Positions 45,680 through 55,927 of a DNA stretch of 64,000 nt are shown here, piece by piece. Location of the stretch: positions 94,554,942-94,618,941 of the forward strand of contig JAYESD010000004.1 in NCBI GenBank assembly GCA_036927565.1, in the 5' to 3' direction. This stretch comes from Tuctoria greenei (taxonomy: Eukaryota; Streptophyta; Magnoliopsida; Poales; Poaceae). The notes under the pieces were generated by a model. That model was not told the DNA's origin. It ran no database searches and saw only the letters and a program-made list of their open reading frames with translations. Position 1 is the first letter of the stretch; the number at the start of each line of letters is the position of its first letter. Position numbers and translations under genes: made by a program.

Positions 45680-46459
45680 ACTACACCAGCTTAAATAAGG
45701 CATGTCCAAAAGATCTATTTCCACTACCTAGAATAGACCAAATAGTGGACTCCACCTCCGGTTGTGAGCTACTGTGTTTCTTAGATGCATATTCTGGATA
45801 TCATCAAATCCAAATGTCAAAGGAAGATGAAGAGCACACTGCCTTCATAATAGTAGATGGATTGTATTGTTATACTATCATGCCATTTGACCTTAAAAAT
45901 GCTGCTTCAACATTTGTATGAACCATGTAGAAAACATTTAGAGCTAATTAGAGACTTGGTGGAGGTGTATGTTGATGACATCGTCGTGAAAATCAAAAAC
46001 AAGGAGTCAGTCCTTGACAACTTACAAGCTGTCTTCGACAAGCTATGCACTACGCGCGCCAAGCTGAACCCGGACAAGTGTGTCTTCGGGGTTAGCTCCG
46101 GAAAGCTTCTGGATTTCTTGGTGACTCATCGAGGAATCGAAGCAAATCCAGCGAAGATCAAGGCTATAGAAGAAACGCGGCCCCCAACACGCATTAAAGA
46201 TGTCCAAAAGTTGACTGGATGTCTAGCTGTGCTCAGCCGGTTTAAATCAAGACTGGCAGAACGGGTGCTACCCTTCTTCAAGCTCTTGAGGAAGTCCGGA
46301 CCATTTCATTGGTCTGAAGAAGCAGAAAAGGCATTTCAAGAGCTGAAACGACTTCTCACCACACTACTAATATTGGTAGCTCCAAATCCTGTTGAGCCTC
46401 TACTGCTTTACATTTCGGCAACCACCGAAGTTGTCAGTATGGTCCTGGTCGTGGAAAGA
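45680..46459 (+). pseudogene. E6 reverse transcriptase, C-terminal part
   Basis: Resumes with DYTSLNKACPKDLFPLPRID, then FLDAYSGYHQIQM and YTIMPFDLKNAASTF. A frameshift occurs near 45920. The other frame carries the active box VEVYVDDIVVK with both aspartates, LNPDKCVFGV, RGIEANPAKIKAI, VQKLTGCLAVLSRF and FHWSEEAEKAFQELK. RNase H begins with LLLYISATTEVVSMVLVVER. Apart from the frameshift this part is well kept. Confidence 0.85.
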
Positions 46460-46738
46460 CCAGAACTACATTCAGTCCAGGAATCCAGACCCCTCCGGGA
46501 GGGTCCGGAACCACCTGAAGACATGACTGGGTCCCAGCTCCTAGACATGGAACATCGAAATGAAGTACTAGGAGATCAACCTCATTCGTTTGAGGAGGTT
46601 TCCAGTGAAATCCAGGTTGAACAAGAAGGAATTCTAGACCCCTCGGAGAGGGTCCAAGAAGCAGAACCTGAAGGTCCGAGACCCTCCAGCAGGGTCTGGG
46701 TCGATGGAGAGGAAGCTTCGGGTCCTTCTGCAAGGGTC
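46460..46738 (+). other. 93-codon in-frame insertion in E6 RNase H
   Basis: Between VLVVER and the normal continuation RTIQSHVYFISEVLHDTKTR lies a stretch rich in Glu, Pro, Ser and Arg (for example GPEPPEDMTGSQLL, then PSERVQEAEPEGPRPSSRVW) that is not part of Tat RNase H domains known to me. At DNA level it repeats GGGTCC-type motifs preceded by CCCTCC or like halves at about 46501, 46650, 46673, 46691, 46720 and 46734. It keeps the frame open. The same DNA motif recurs after integrase near 60722-60738. Confidence 0.65.
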
Positions 46739-47706
46739 CGGACCATCCAGAGCCATGTGTACTTCATCAGTGAAGTACTCCACGACACCAAGACAAGATA
46801 CATTGAGGTGCATAAACTGCATTACACAGTTCTTATCGCCTCAAGAAAGCTTCGCCACTACTTCCAAGCCCACAAATATCAATGGTAACTTCTTTTCCAC
46901 CACATGCAATTTTGCATAACCCTAATTCTAATAGGAATAATGCAAAGTGGGCAGTGGAGCAGGAAGAATTCGATCTGGAATTTGTGTTGAAAGAAGCAAT
47001 TAAAAGTTAATCCTTGGCTGACTTAGTGGCGGAGTGGACCCCCTCTCCATCAAACCCTGGGGGCCACAGTGAGCAGAAACTAGAGCTCAAAGTTTTGGTA
47101 TTCACTAAGCCGTACTGGACCCTCTACTTCAATGGCTCCAACAATATGGAGGAGTATGAAGCCCTCATCTATGGACTCAAGGTGTCACTATCCTATGGTG
47201 TCAAACAGCTGTTGGTGAATGGAGATTCACAATTCATCATCAAAAAAGTGAAAGGTGAATGTTCTTGCGACAATTCTCAATTAGCTGCTTATCTCCTTGA
47301 AGTCTAGAGGCTTCAGAAGGACTTCGAAGTCCTGGATATTCATCATGTTCAACGTCTCCATAACTCCAAATCTGATGAACTCTCGACGAAAGCCTCAACC
47401 GGAGCTCCGGCTCATGATGGAATCTTCGTCCGAAGGTTGTCAAAACCAACAGCTCAGCCTGCCGAACTAAGCGAAGGGGGCGAGACCAGCACCTCGAAGC
47501 TGACGGCCCAGTGGCCCTGCTACCATGACGTCCACCAAGGCTCATAGGTGCTGTCGGAAGCTCCGAGAAACCCAGCACGCAAGACTCAGAAGCTCAAGTT
47601 AACTCCGATGCATGGATCTCAGAGATCAAGAGCTACTTGAAAGACAATATCCTTCCTAAAGACAATGTATCCGCTGACCGGATTGTCAGATTGGCTAAAA
47701 GATACA
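46739..47706 (+). pseudogene. E6 RNase H remainder and integrase linker
   Basis: RNase H continues VYFISEVLHDTKTRYIEVHK and LRHYFQAHKYQW, then shifts frame near 46888. Later pieces read EFDLEFVLKEAIKS, SLADLVAEWTP and PYWTLYFNGSNNMEEYEALI. The last joins two motifs that are normally about 30 residues apart, so part of the second RNase H domain is deleted. 47302-47706 is a degenerate linker; RIVRLAKRYT just before 47707 marks the start of the integrase region, which resumes at 59497. Confidence 0.72.
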
Positions 47707-47711
47707 CACTG
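47707..47711. repeat. Probable target-site duplication of E10, left copy
   Basis: CACTG here and CGTTG at 59492-59496 share three of five bases; the two differences are transitions. The flanking E6 integrase frame is restored across this point. Confidence 0.45.
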
Positions 47712-47973
47712 TGAAAGTGCATGTAGGACTCCCTTGTGGGTTTTGGATGATTTATGACAAGCAATTGGGATCCTAACCTCTCTGTTGAGATGAGTGCAGA
47801 ATTTTAATAGGAAAATGAGCAAAATGCCAAAAAGAAGGAAGAATGAGGAGCAAAGTGAAAATGAGCTCAAGCAAGAAGAATAGTAGATCATTTTGTATGG
47901 AGTGTGTTAAGAAAACACATCCCAAGATCTCAATTCCAATTAAACACACACATTGCACAAAGTTACACAGGAC

Positions 47974-48466
47974 CGGAGTAGTCCAACTTACACCAGACTA
48001 GTCCGATATCCTTTATGCACGAAATCGGACAAGTCCGATATCCATCGTACTAGTCTGATATCCTTTCTGACTAGAATCGGACTAGCCCCCCCCCCCCCCC
48101 CAGTGCATACAAGTCCTCAAAACACTTCACAAGTCACACAAAATTGGACAAGTCAGATCACAACCGGACTACTCTGATATTCTTTCTGATCCAAATCGGA
48201 CAAGTTCGATGTGTGCACGGACTAGTCCAAAATACCCTCTGATCTGAACCGGACAAGTCCCCCAAGTGCGGACTTGTCATCCTATACACTTAGGGTTTTA
48301 GATGTTCAGACAAGTCCGATGGCTATCGGACTAGTCCGAAGATTTCTAGTAGCGAAATCAGACAAGTCCGCTCCTAGCCGGACTAGTCCGATATTTCGGG
48401 ACACTTAGGGTTTGCTACACACAGCACAACGGACTAGTCCGGTGACCACCACAGACTAGTCCAAAC
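47974..48466 (+). repeat. Phased palindrome array in E10 U3 (5' LTR)
   Basis: About twenty copies of CGGACTAGTCCG, CGGACAAGTCCG and variants. The AC(A/T)AG cores start near 47977, 47997, 48029, 48049, 48070, 48081, 48109, 48129, 48148, 48168, 48200, 48221, 48253, 48272 (inverted half), 48310, 48330, 48362, 48382, 48433 and 48455. Spacings are mainly 19-22 and 32 bp, with pair-to-pair steps of 52-53 bp. The array ends about 35 bp before the TATA box. Confidence 0.85.
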
Positions 48467-48501
48467 TTTCTTAACCCTAACGGTCACTTTTAGAAACCCC
48501 A

Positions 48502-48509
48502 TATAAATA
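48502..48509 (+). promoter_or_regulatory. E10 5' LTR TATA box
   Basis: TATAAATA followed by GAGGTGCACGG; identical site at 58727-58734. Confidence 0.7.
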
Positions 48510-49257
48510 GAGGTGCACGGCCCAACTTTAAACTCTCTCAAACCCTAGCGCCGTCACACCTCCCAAGAGCTTCAAAAACCACATCTCTTCACGAAATTAA
48601 GTGCAACAACGATCAATCCTTTGAGGATTCACTCTAGATCATTGGAGAGACACGTTCATCACCACATTGAGCTCTTGGTTTGATTCTCTAACACACTCCT
48701 GTGATTTCATTGTAATCTTTTGAGTGTGTTCTTGGTGGTATTTCGTGTTGAGAAGACCCCTTTGAATTCAGTTATTCACCCCTTTGTGATTAGTGGAAGA
48801 AGGATTGGCCTTCGTGGCGATCCGACGAGGGTAGGGTTGGAGAAGACCCGGTCCTTTTGTGGACTCCTCAACGTGGACGTAGGTTGCCTTCGTGGGAGCC
48901 GAACCACGGGATAAATCCTTGTGTCTTGTTCTATGTGTTCAACGTTCTTATTTATAAATATAATCTAGGGTTCACTAATCATTGCTTATCTCATTTGAAT
49001 TGTTAAACATAAGATTTAATCTTGATATAATCTGATATATAACATTGAAACCTTCATTTGATTCTATACTTCCGCTGCATACATAGTAGAATCAATCTAA
49101 TCAATCAAACTTGATCAACTTAGTCCATAAACACCGGACTAGTCCGCACTTTACCGGACTAGTCCGATAACCCTGGTATTCAACTAGTTGTTAAGTGTTG
49201 TAGGATCCGAATATTATCAAAAAGGCCTATTCACCCCCCCTCTAGGCCACATTCAAT

Positions 49258-49270
49258 TGGTATCAGAGCC
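49258..49270 (+). other. E10 primer-binding site (initiator Met tRNA)
   Basis: TGGTATCAGAGCC, a perfect plant initiator-Met type primer site two bases after the LTR. Confidence 0.93.
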
Positions 49271-49308
49271 AGGTTCTTCAAGAAAGAGTCTAACCACTCG
49301 AAGAGATC

Positions 49309-51716
49309 ATGTCGGAGATGAAGGACATCCACAAAACCAACAACCAAGAGGAGGTTAACAACGACAAGACCCAAAAGATGGTGAAGTACCTTGAAGCCAT
49401 TCAAGACTTCGAGGACGATGATGAGGAGACGCTGGAGCTAAAGGCGCTCCTCAGAAAGAAGGCACTTTCCAAAGGGAAAGTGGAAGAGAAGAAGAAGGGG
49501 AGTAGTCACACCGACTACTCCCGATATACTTTTAACTATGATCGTCTAAATTCCAATAACAATCATTACCTATCTATCCCACTTGGAAAAGCCCCACACT
49601 TCGATGGAAGTGATTACTCAATGTGGAGTCAAAATATGAAATTGCATCTAATTTCCCTCAATCCAAGTTTGTGGCATATTGTGTGCACAAGGATAGATAT
49701 TCCAGATGACGACGAAGAGCTCACCCCAAGCCAAGAGCAGGCTATTGAAATGCTCAAGCCGCGGCTGTAATCACCTCCTCACTCAGTTGGGACAAGTTCA
49801 CTAAGGTGGATGGAATCAAAATTGCTAAGGAGATATGGGATACACTGCAAACTGCACATGAAGGTGACCGACATGTGCATGATGCAAAGATAGAGATGAT
49901 CGAAGGCGAACTAGGAAGATTCGCAATTGAGGAAGATGAGTCACCCCAAGACATGTACAACCGATTGAAGAAACTCGTCAACAAGGTTCGATCATATGGG
50001 AGCAAGAAGTGGAATGACCACGAGGTGGTAAAGCTCATCCTTAGAGCTTTTATGCCTCGCAATGTCACACTATGCTGCATGATTATAGAAAGCCCCAGAT
50101 ACAAAAGGATGACTCTGGATGAATTGCTTGGAAAGATCATCAACTTTGAGATGATGGAAAAACAAGCAAAGCATGTCAAGGAAATTGCCGACCTCACCTC
50201 AGCAAAGAAGAAAGGGGTTGCTTTGAAGTCCACGCTCAAGCCCCTATCCAAAGAAGCTAGAGAAGCACAACTAGAGGAAGACAGTGACGATGAGAGCAGT
50301 GAACTAGATGAAGATGACATGATATTATTCATGAAAAAGTTCGAGAGAATAATGAAGAAAAGACAAGGTACAAAATCAAGTGAAGGAAAGTACAAGGATG
50401 GAACAAAGGCAAAATTGAGATGGGCATGCTATAATTGTGGTGAGTATAGCCACTTTATTGTTGATTGCCCGTACGAAGAGAACAAGAAGAAGACAAAAGA
50501 AGCCAAGCCTCAACCCAAGAAATTCTTCAAGAAGAAGAAACAAGCTGAACAAGCTCACATTTGGGAAGGAGTGGGACTCAAATGATGAGTCCTCATCATC
50601 CGAAGAAGAAGAGATGGCTAGCATATCTATCGAGAGCACACCCAAGAAGTCTACCCTCTTCCCTACACTCGGCACAAGGAAGGGAAATGGCACTAGCCTC
50701 ATGGCAAAGGAAGGTAAACGCAAGGTAACCATCAAAGCCCCTTTCGTGCATTCCTACTCTAGTGATGGCGAAATACATAGTGATAATGAGGATATGCTTA
50801 TTGGACTAGATAGGAAAGCTGCAATAAAAATGAAGTTTTTACTTGATCAACTTGTTGAGAAGGAGAGGTTAATTCATCGTCAAGAGGACATGATTATCTC
50901 CCAAAAGGAGGAGTATGTCGAACTTGACAAACTTCTAGAACTTGAAAAGGATAAAAGCAATTCACTAGAACATGAGTTAGCTTCAAGCAAGGAAGCTTGC
51001 CTGGAGTTAACCGACTCAAGTGTTGCAATCAAGGACCAACTTGCTGACCTGATCAAGGTTAACAAGATCTTTGAAGTGCAAGTTGAGTCACTCAAGCTGA
51101 ATGTACCTTCCTCCTATTCAAGTTCACCTTCTCAACCCACTAAAACTGATTTCACTCATACTTGTACATGTAAGAAAGGTGACACCAGTCTGAAGGAGAA
51201 GTCAACCTCCACAAAGGATAAACATCCTTCCCAATGTGGCATATTTGACAAGGAGAAGATCAACTATGCATGTAGTGCATACTTGGTCCAAAGACCTCCA
51301 AACGTCAAATATGGCATTGGTTACTCTTATGGTGAAAAGCAGCATGCTAGAAGTCATAATACTAACAAGGAGACGATTTCCTTTGTGAACGGAAGACCCT
51401 CTCAAACTAGTAAGTCGAAGTGTAAAAACCTGAACTCACACGAACACCGGACTAGTCCGGTCCGTATCCGGACAAGTCCGGTTCTCCGGACAAGTCCGGA
51501 CTCCTAGACTAGTCCTGTATACAAACAACAACAATTACTCTTTAGAACCTTTGATGCCTCCTATGTGTTAATGAAAAATAATATTGGCAAGATTTATGCT
51601 CATTATGTTGGGCCACGCCATGGGAACACCAAATCTCATGTGTGGGTGCCCAAAACCCTTGTAACTAACCTGCAAGGACCCAAGCAAGCTTGGGTACCTA
51701 AAACCAAAGCATAATC
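49309..51716 (+). pseudogene. E10 gag
   Basis: Starts MSEMKDIHKTNNQEEVNNDK at 49309; APHFDGSDYSMWSQNMKLHL opens the Copia capsid domain. A one-base frameshift lies near 49757. The next frame has IAKEIWDTLQTAHEG, ESPQDMYNRLKKLVNKVRSY, ELLGKIINFEMMEKQAKHVK and the zinc knuckle CYNCGEYSHFIVDC. A second frameshift near 50570 leads to WDSNDESSSSEEEEMASIS and a long coiled-coil-like region (QKEEYVELDKLLELEKDK and onward), then the CGGACTAGTCCG-derived segment RTSPVRIRTSPVLRTSP and a stop at 51505-51507. After it come YAHYVGPRHGNTKSHVWVPK and GPKQAWVPKTKA with the gag stop at 51711-51713, as usual in SIRE elements. Confidence 0.88.
51440..51520 (+). repeat. Palindrome cluster inside E10 gag
   Basis: Four motif copies with cores at 51451, 51472, 51490 and 51508. 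Spacings 21, 18 and 18 are all multiples of three, so three copies read Arg-Thr-Ser-Pro in the gag frame; the fourth follows a stop codon. Confidence 0.8.
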
Positions 51717-51721
51717 TATTT

Positions 51722-52072
51722 TTGCAGGCCTATTCCTCCGGTGGTTCCAAATGGGTGCTAGACAGTGGCTGCACCAACCATATGACTGGAGAAAGAAGAA
51801 TGTTCGTGGAATATGAAGAGAATGAGGACCCAAACAAAGGTATCTACTTTGGAGATAATAGTCAAGGAAAGGTGCTCGGTACCGATAAAATTGCAATATC
51901 TTCTACACACACACTTTCTCATGTTTTACATGTTGAATCCTTAGATTATAACCTGCTGTCCATATCTCAACTATGTGATAAATGTTATAATTGCTTGTTC
52001 ACTAACGAGGGTGTGACTGTCTCTAGGAGGAGGGATGATTCCATTGCATTCAAGGTTATGATGAAGGGATAG
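51722..52072 (+). pseudogene. E10 protease
   Basis: Aspartic protease: SSGGSKWVLDSGCTNHMTG holds the Copia Asp-Ser-Gly active site, then IYFGDNSQGKVLGTDKIAIS and HVLHVESLDYNLLSISQLCD. The frame is open to a stop at 52070-52072 (FKVMMKG), where the sequence normally continues into integrase. It is in a different frame from gag, so expression would need frameshifting or repair. Confidence 0.88.
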
Positions 52073-53414
52073 TTTTACCTTGTTGACTTCAACAAGGATA
52101 AAGCCGAACTTGACACATGCTTGATTGCAAAAACCAACATGGGTTGGCTGTGGCATAGACGGCTAGCGCATGTTGGTATGAGGAATCTTCAAAAACTCCT
52201 CAAGGGCGATCACATCAGCGGTCTGAAGGATGTTGTTTTTGAGAAAGACAGCCTTGTAGCGCGTGCCAAGCCGGGAAGCAAGTTGGAGCACCTCATCCCG
52301 CAAAGAACGTCATGACTACAACAAGACCGCTCGAGCTACTTCACGTGGACTTATTTGGTCCAATTGCTTTTATAAGCATCAGCGGTAACAAATATGGTTT
52401 AGTAGTTGTTGATGACTTTTCTCGCTTCACTTGGGTTTTCTTTTTGCATGATAAGTCAGAAACACAAGGAATACTCAAGAAGTTCTTCAAGCGAGCTCAA
52501 AACGAATTCTCATTGACAATCAAGAATATTCGAAGCGACAACGGCACGAAGTTCAAGAACACACAAGTATAGGAGTACCTTGATGAAGAGGGGATCAAGC
52601 ATGAATTTTTAGAGCCATATTCCCCACAACAAAACGGAGTTGCCGAAAGGAAGAATCGAACACTCATAAAGATGGCAAGAACAATGCTCGATGAGTATAA
52701 GACATCGTATCAATTCTGGGCGGAAGCGATGAACACCGCTTGTCACGCTGTAAATCGACTTTATCTTCATTGACTACTAAAGAAGACATCCTATGAGCTA
52801 CTCACCGGTAACAAACCAAATTCTTCATATTTTCGAGTTTTCGGTTCTCCATGCTATATCTTAAACAAGAAGACTAGGACTTCAAAGTTCGCTTCAAAGT
52901 CCGATGAAGGTTTCTTGCTTGGTTATGATTCGAACACTTACGCCTATCGTTTTTTCAATAAGACCCCCGGACTTTTTGAAATAGCACGTGACTTAGTGTT
53001 CGATGAGACTAATGACTCCCAAAAGGAGCAAGTTCATCCATGTGAACTAGGTAAAGAAGGAGCTCCTTGTCAAGCATTAAAGAGAATGGCTCTAGGTGAG
53101 GTTCGACCACAAGAGGCACCTCCACACGTACATGAGGGAGATGAACCACAAGAGGAGGTCAACGATCAAGGGGGATCTTCAACACAAGATCAACCACAAA
53201 GATACCAAGATAATCAACAAGTCCATGAAGGCAATGAATTAGGGGGAGAAGCATATAATCATGAAGATACAACTCCTCAAGTGCCACACCTAAGAGTACA
53301 CCAATGCGTCCAAAGGGATCACCCAATCGACAACATCATCAGTGACATCAAAAAGGGAGTAACCACTAGATCTCGCATAGCTAACTTTTGTAAACACTAT
53401 TCATTGTATCCTTT
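52073..53414 (+). pseudogene. E10 integrase
   Basis: GAG-pre-integrase: MGWLWHRRLAHVGMRNLQKL keeps the two histidines, but the CxxC half of the zinc finger reads DSLVARAKPG, so both cysteines are lost. A frameshift near 52312 leads to the core: LELLHVDLFGPIAFISISGN, VDDFSRFTWVFFLHDK, IRSDNGTKF and QQNGVAERKNRTL, so catalytic Asp, Asp and Glu are all present. Stops are at 52570-52572 and near 52771. The C-terminus has YELLTGNKPNSSYFRVFGSP, KSDEGFLLGYDSNTYAYRFF and a variable acidic, Gln-rich linker (EGDEPQEEVNDQGG), ending in the start of the RT frame. Confidence 0.88.
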
Positions 53415-54950
53415 TTGGAACCACGTAGTGTTGAAGATGCATTGAAAGATCTGGACTGGGTGGTGGCAATGCAAGAAGAATTGAACAACTTCAAGCAGAA
53501 CGAAGTGTGGGAGCTTGTGGCAAGACCCAATGCAAACATTGTCAGCACCAAGTGGGTCTTCCGCAACAAACAAGACGAAGACGGAGTGGTGACAAGGAAC
53601 AAGGCAATACTTGTGGCCAAAGGGTATTCACAAGTCGAAGGTTTGGATTTCGACGAGACTTTTGCTCCAGTAGCTAGGCTTGAATCTATTAGAATATTAC
53701 TTGCATATGCTACTCACCATGATTTTAAGCTATATCAAATGGATGTAAAAAGCGTCTTGCTCAATGGACCAATCAAGGAAGAGGTGTACGTGGAGCAACC
53801 ACCCGGGTTTGAAGACGAAGAGTTCCCCGACCACGTGTTTAAATTGCGTAGGGCTCTCTATGGCCTCAAACAAGCTCCTAGAGCTTGGTATGAGTGTCTT
53901 AGAGATTTCTTAACTAAAAATGGCTTTAAGATTGGCAAAGTAGATTATACACTGTTTACAAAGAATTTTGATGATGATCTTTTTATTTGTCAAATTTATG
54001 TTGATGATATAATCTTTGGGTCAACTAATCAATCTTTTTGTGAGGAATTCAATAAAATCATGAAAGACAGGTTTGAAATGTCAATGATGGGAGAATTAAA
54101 GTATTTCTTGGGATTCCAAGTGCGTCAACAAAAGGAAGGGACGTTCATAAGCCAAACCAAGTACACACATGACATACTTAAAAAGTTTGGTATGGATAAG
54201 GCGAAGCCCATAAAGACCCCCATGGCAACAAATGGGCACTTGAATCTCAATGAAGATGGATCTAGCGTCGACCAAAAGGTATATCGCTCCACGATTGGAT
54301 CTCTACTCTATTTATGTGCATCTAGGCCAGATTGTATGTTGAGTGTATGTTTGTGTGCAAGATTTCAAGCCAACCCTAAGGAATGCCACTTGACAGCCGT
54401 AAAAAGGATCTTGAGATAGTTGATTCACACACCTAACCTTAGTCTTTGGTACCCAAAAGGCTCAAAATTCAATCTCATTGGATACTCCGATGCAGATTAT
54501 GCCAGGTGCAAGATAGATAGAAAAAGCACCTCCGACACATGCCAATTCCTAGGGAGATCCTTAGTTTCTTGGTCCTCCAAGAAACAAAATTCCATTGCCT
54601 TATCCACAGGCGAAGCGGAGTATGTTGCAGCCGGTAGTTGTTGTGCACAACTTCTCTGGATGCGACAAACTCTAAGGGATTATGGTTACACTATGAACCA
54701 TATTCCACTCCTTTGTGACAATGAGAGTGCCATCAAAATTGCCCACGACCCAGTTGAGCACTCCAAAACTAAACACATAGATATAAGACATCACTTTTTG
54801 AGATATCATGCCGTGAAAGGAGACATAGCTATTTCCCATGTCACTACCCAAAAGCAATTGGCCGACATATTCACCAAGCCACTTGATGAAAAACACTTTT
54901 GCGAACATCGAAATGAACTAAATATCCTTGATGCTCGGAGTGTGGCTTGA
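53415..54950 (+). pseudogene. E10 reverse transcriptase and RNase H (one stop)
   Basis: One frame with a single TAG at 54417-54419. RT: LNNFKQNEVWELVARPNANI, VSTKWVFRNKQDEDGVVTRN, ETFAPVARLESIRILLAYAT, VEQPPGFEDEEFP, ALYGLKQAPRAWYE and the intact active box CQIYVDDIIFGS, then MMGELKYFLGFQVRQQKEG and GSLLYLCASRPDCML. RNase H: GYSDADYARCKIDRKSTSDT, LSTGEAEYVAAGSCCAQLLW, LCDNESAIKIAHDPVEHSKT, KHIDIRHHFLRYH and QLADIFTKPLDEKHF. The protein ends at 54948-54950. This is the best-kept RT of the Copia parts in the window. Confidence 0.93.
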
Positions 54951-55927
54951 AATGTTGCATACCTGTATGAATTCTTCAAATATGTTGTTTTGGATTGTGA
55001 AAATCATCTCTCTCATTTTTCTCCGAAAAACTATGTCAATTACTAGATCTTGGTGAATTATGATCATTGCTTGATTGTTGTATGCTTACTGATCATATTC
55101 ATCAAGATTATTTGATGTGTTTTGCGTCTCTTTTCTCTAAATATTTACCTTCAAATATATATGAATGGGCTACAAATTCTTGCCTGGTGACCACGGACTA
55201 GTCCGTGGTTGCCCGGACTAGTCCGCCCATGCAGACCAGTCTGTAGAGTGCCGGTTAGGCCGAACTAGTCTTGTAGACAACGGACTAGTCCGATATAGCC
55301 CCTGGAAAAGTTCGGACTAGACAACGGTCATCTCCGGACTTGTCCGATTTTTCGTGTCCATAACCCTAGCTGCCGCTAAACCCTAATCTCCTCACCTCCA
55401 CTATTGCCTCACGCGTTCTCTCTCTCACTCGAGCTCCCAAGGCGATTTATTGCTCCCTCCATCAAACACCTTCGCATTTGGGCGGAAATCAAGCTTGTCC
55501 ACCTGAGGATTGAAGCTAGCGGACTTGTCCGGCCTTCAACATCCTCATCTCCAAGTTTCAAGCAATTCTTTGGTAATTTTCGCTCAAAACCTAGAAATTC
55601 CAAATTTCTTCGTTGTTGATAAACTAGCCTAGCATTCCTCACTATATACATGCCTCCTTGATGTATTACGTTTATGCTACGCCTGTTATGCATTGAGAAT
55701 CACCATTTGTCTAGTTTCTTAGGTTTTTGAGTTTAAATACCGGACTAGTCCGGTCCATGCACGGACAAGTCCGATGTCCCGGACTAGTCCGTGCCTGGAC
55801 ACCGGACAAATCCGACTTTTCTGAACTCAAAACCTAACTTTTCAATTCCTCAATGCAAGTCCTTGATATACATTCACACCTATGCCTTGTACCATTCATT
55901 CTCAATCAAGACACTCATTCTCAGGTC
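54951..55927 (+). other. E10 spacer between pol and the accessory ORF
   Basis: No gene. 55190-55346 holds seven copies of the palindrome motif (cores near 55197, 55217, 55235, 55264, 55284, 55316 and 55338), and 55742-55814 four more (55744, 55765, 55783 and 55806). 55365-55620 reads like a plant 5' untranslated region (CCCTAG repeats, CTCTCTCTCTC, a Ser/Pro-rich open stretch), which suggests that the accessory ORF came with its own upstream sequence. Confidence 0.65.

Larger units (their letters stand above)
47712..49255 (+). repeat. E10 5' LTR
   Basis: 1,544 bp, partner of 57942-59491. Contains a run of 16 C at 48086-48101 (10 C in the partner), the palindrome array, a TATA box, and a palindrome pair at 49138 and 49158. 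Confidence 0.94.

Noticed and set aside
49258..49270. tRNA gene fragments
   Set aside because: The TGGTATCA-type matches are primer-binding sites next to LTR ends; no cloverleaf or A/B box is present.
55404..55619. A captured host gene exon upstream of the E10 accessory ORF
   Set aside because: The open stretch is short, overlaps palindrome copies and looks like untranslated leader.
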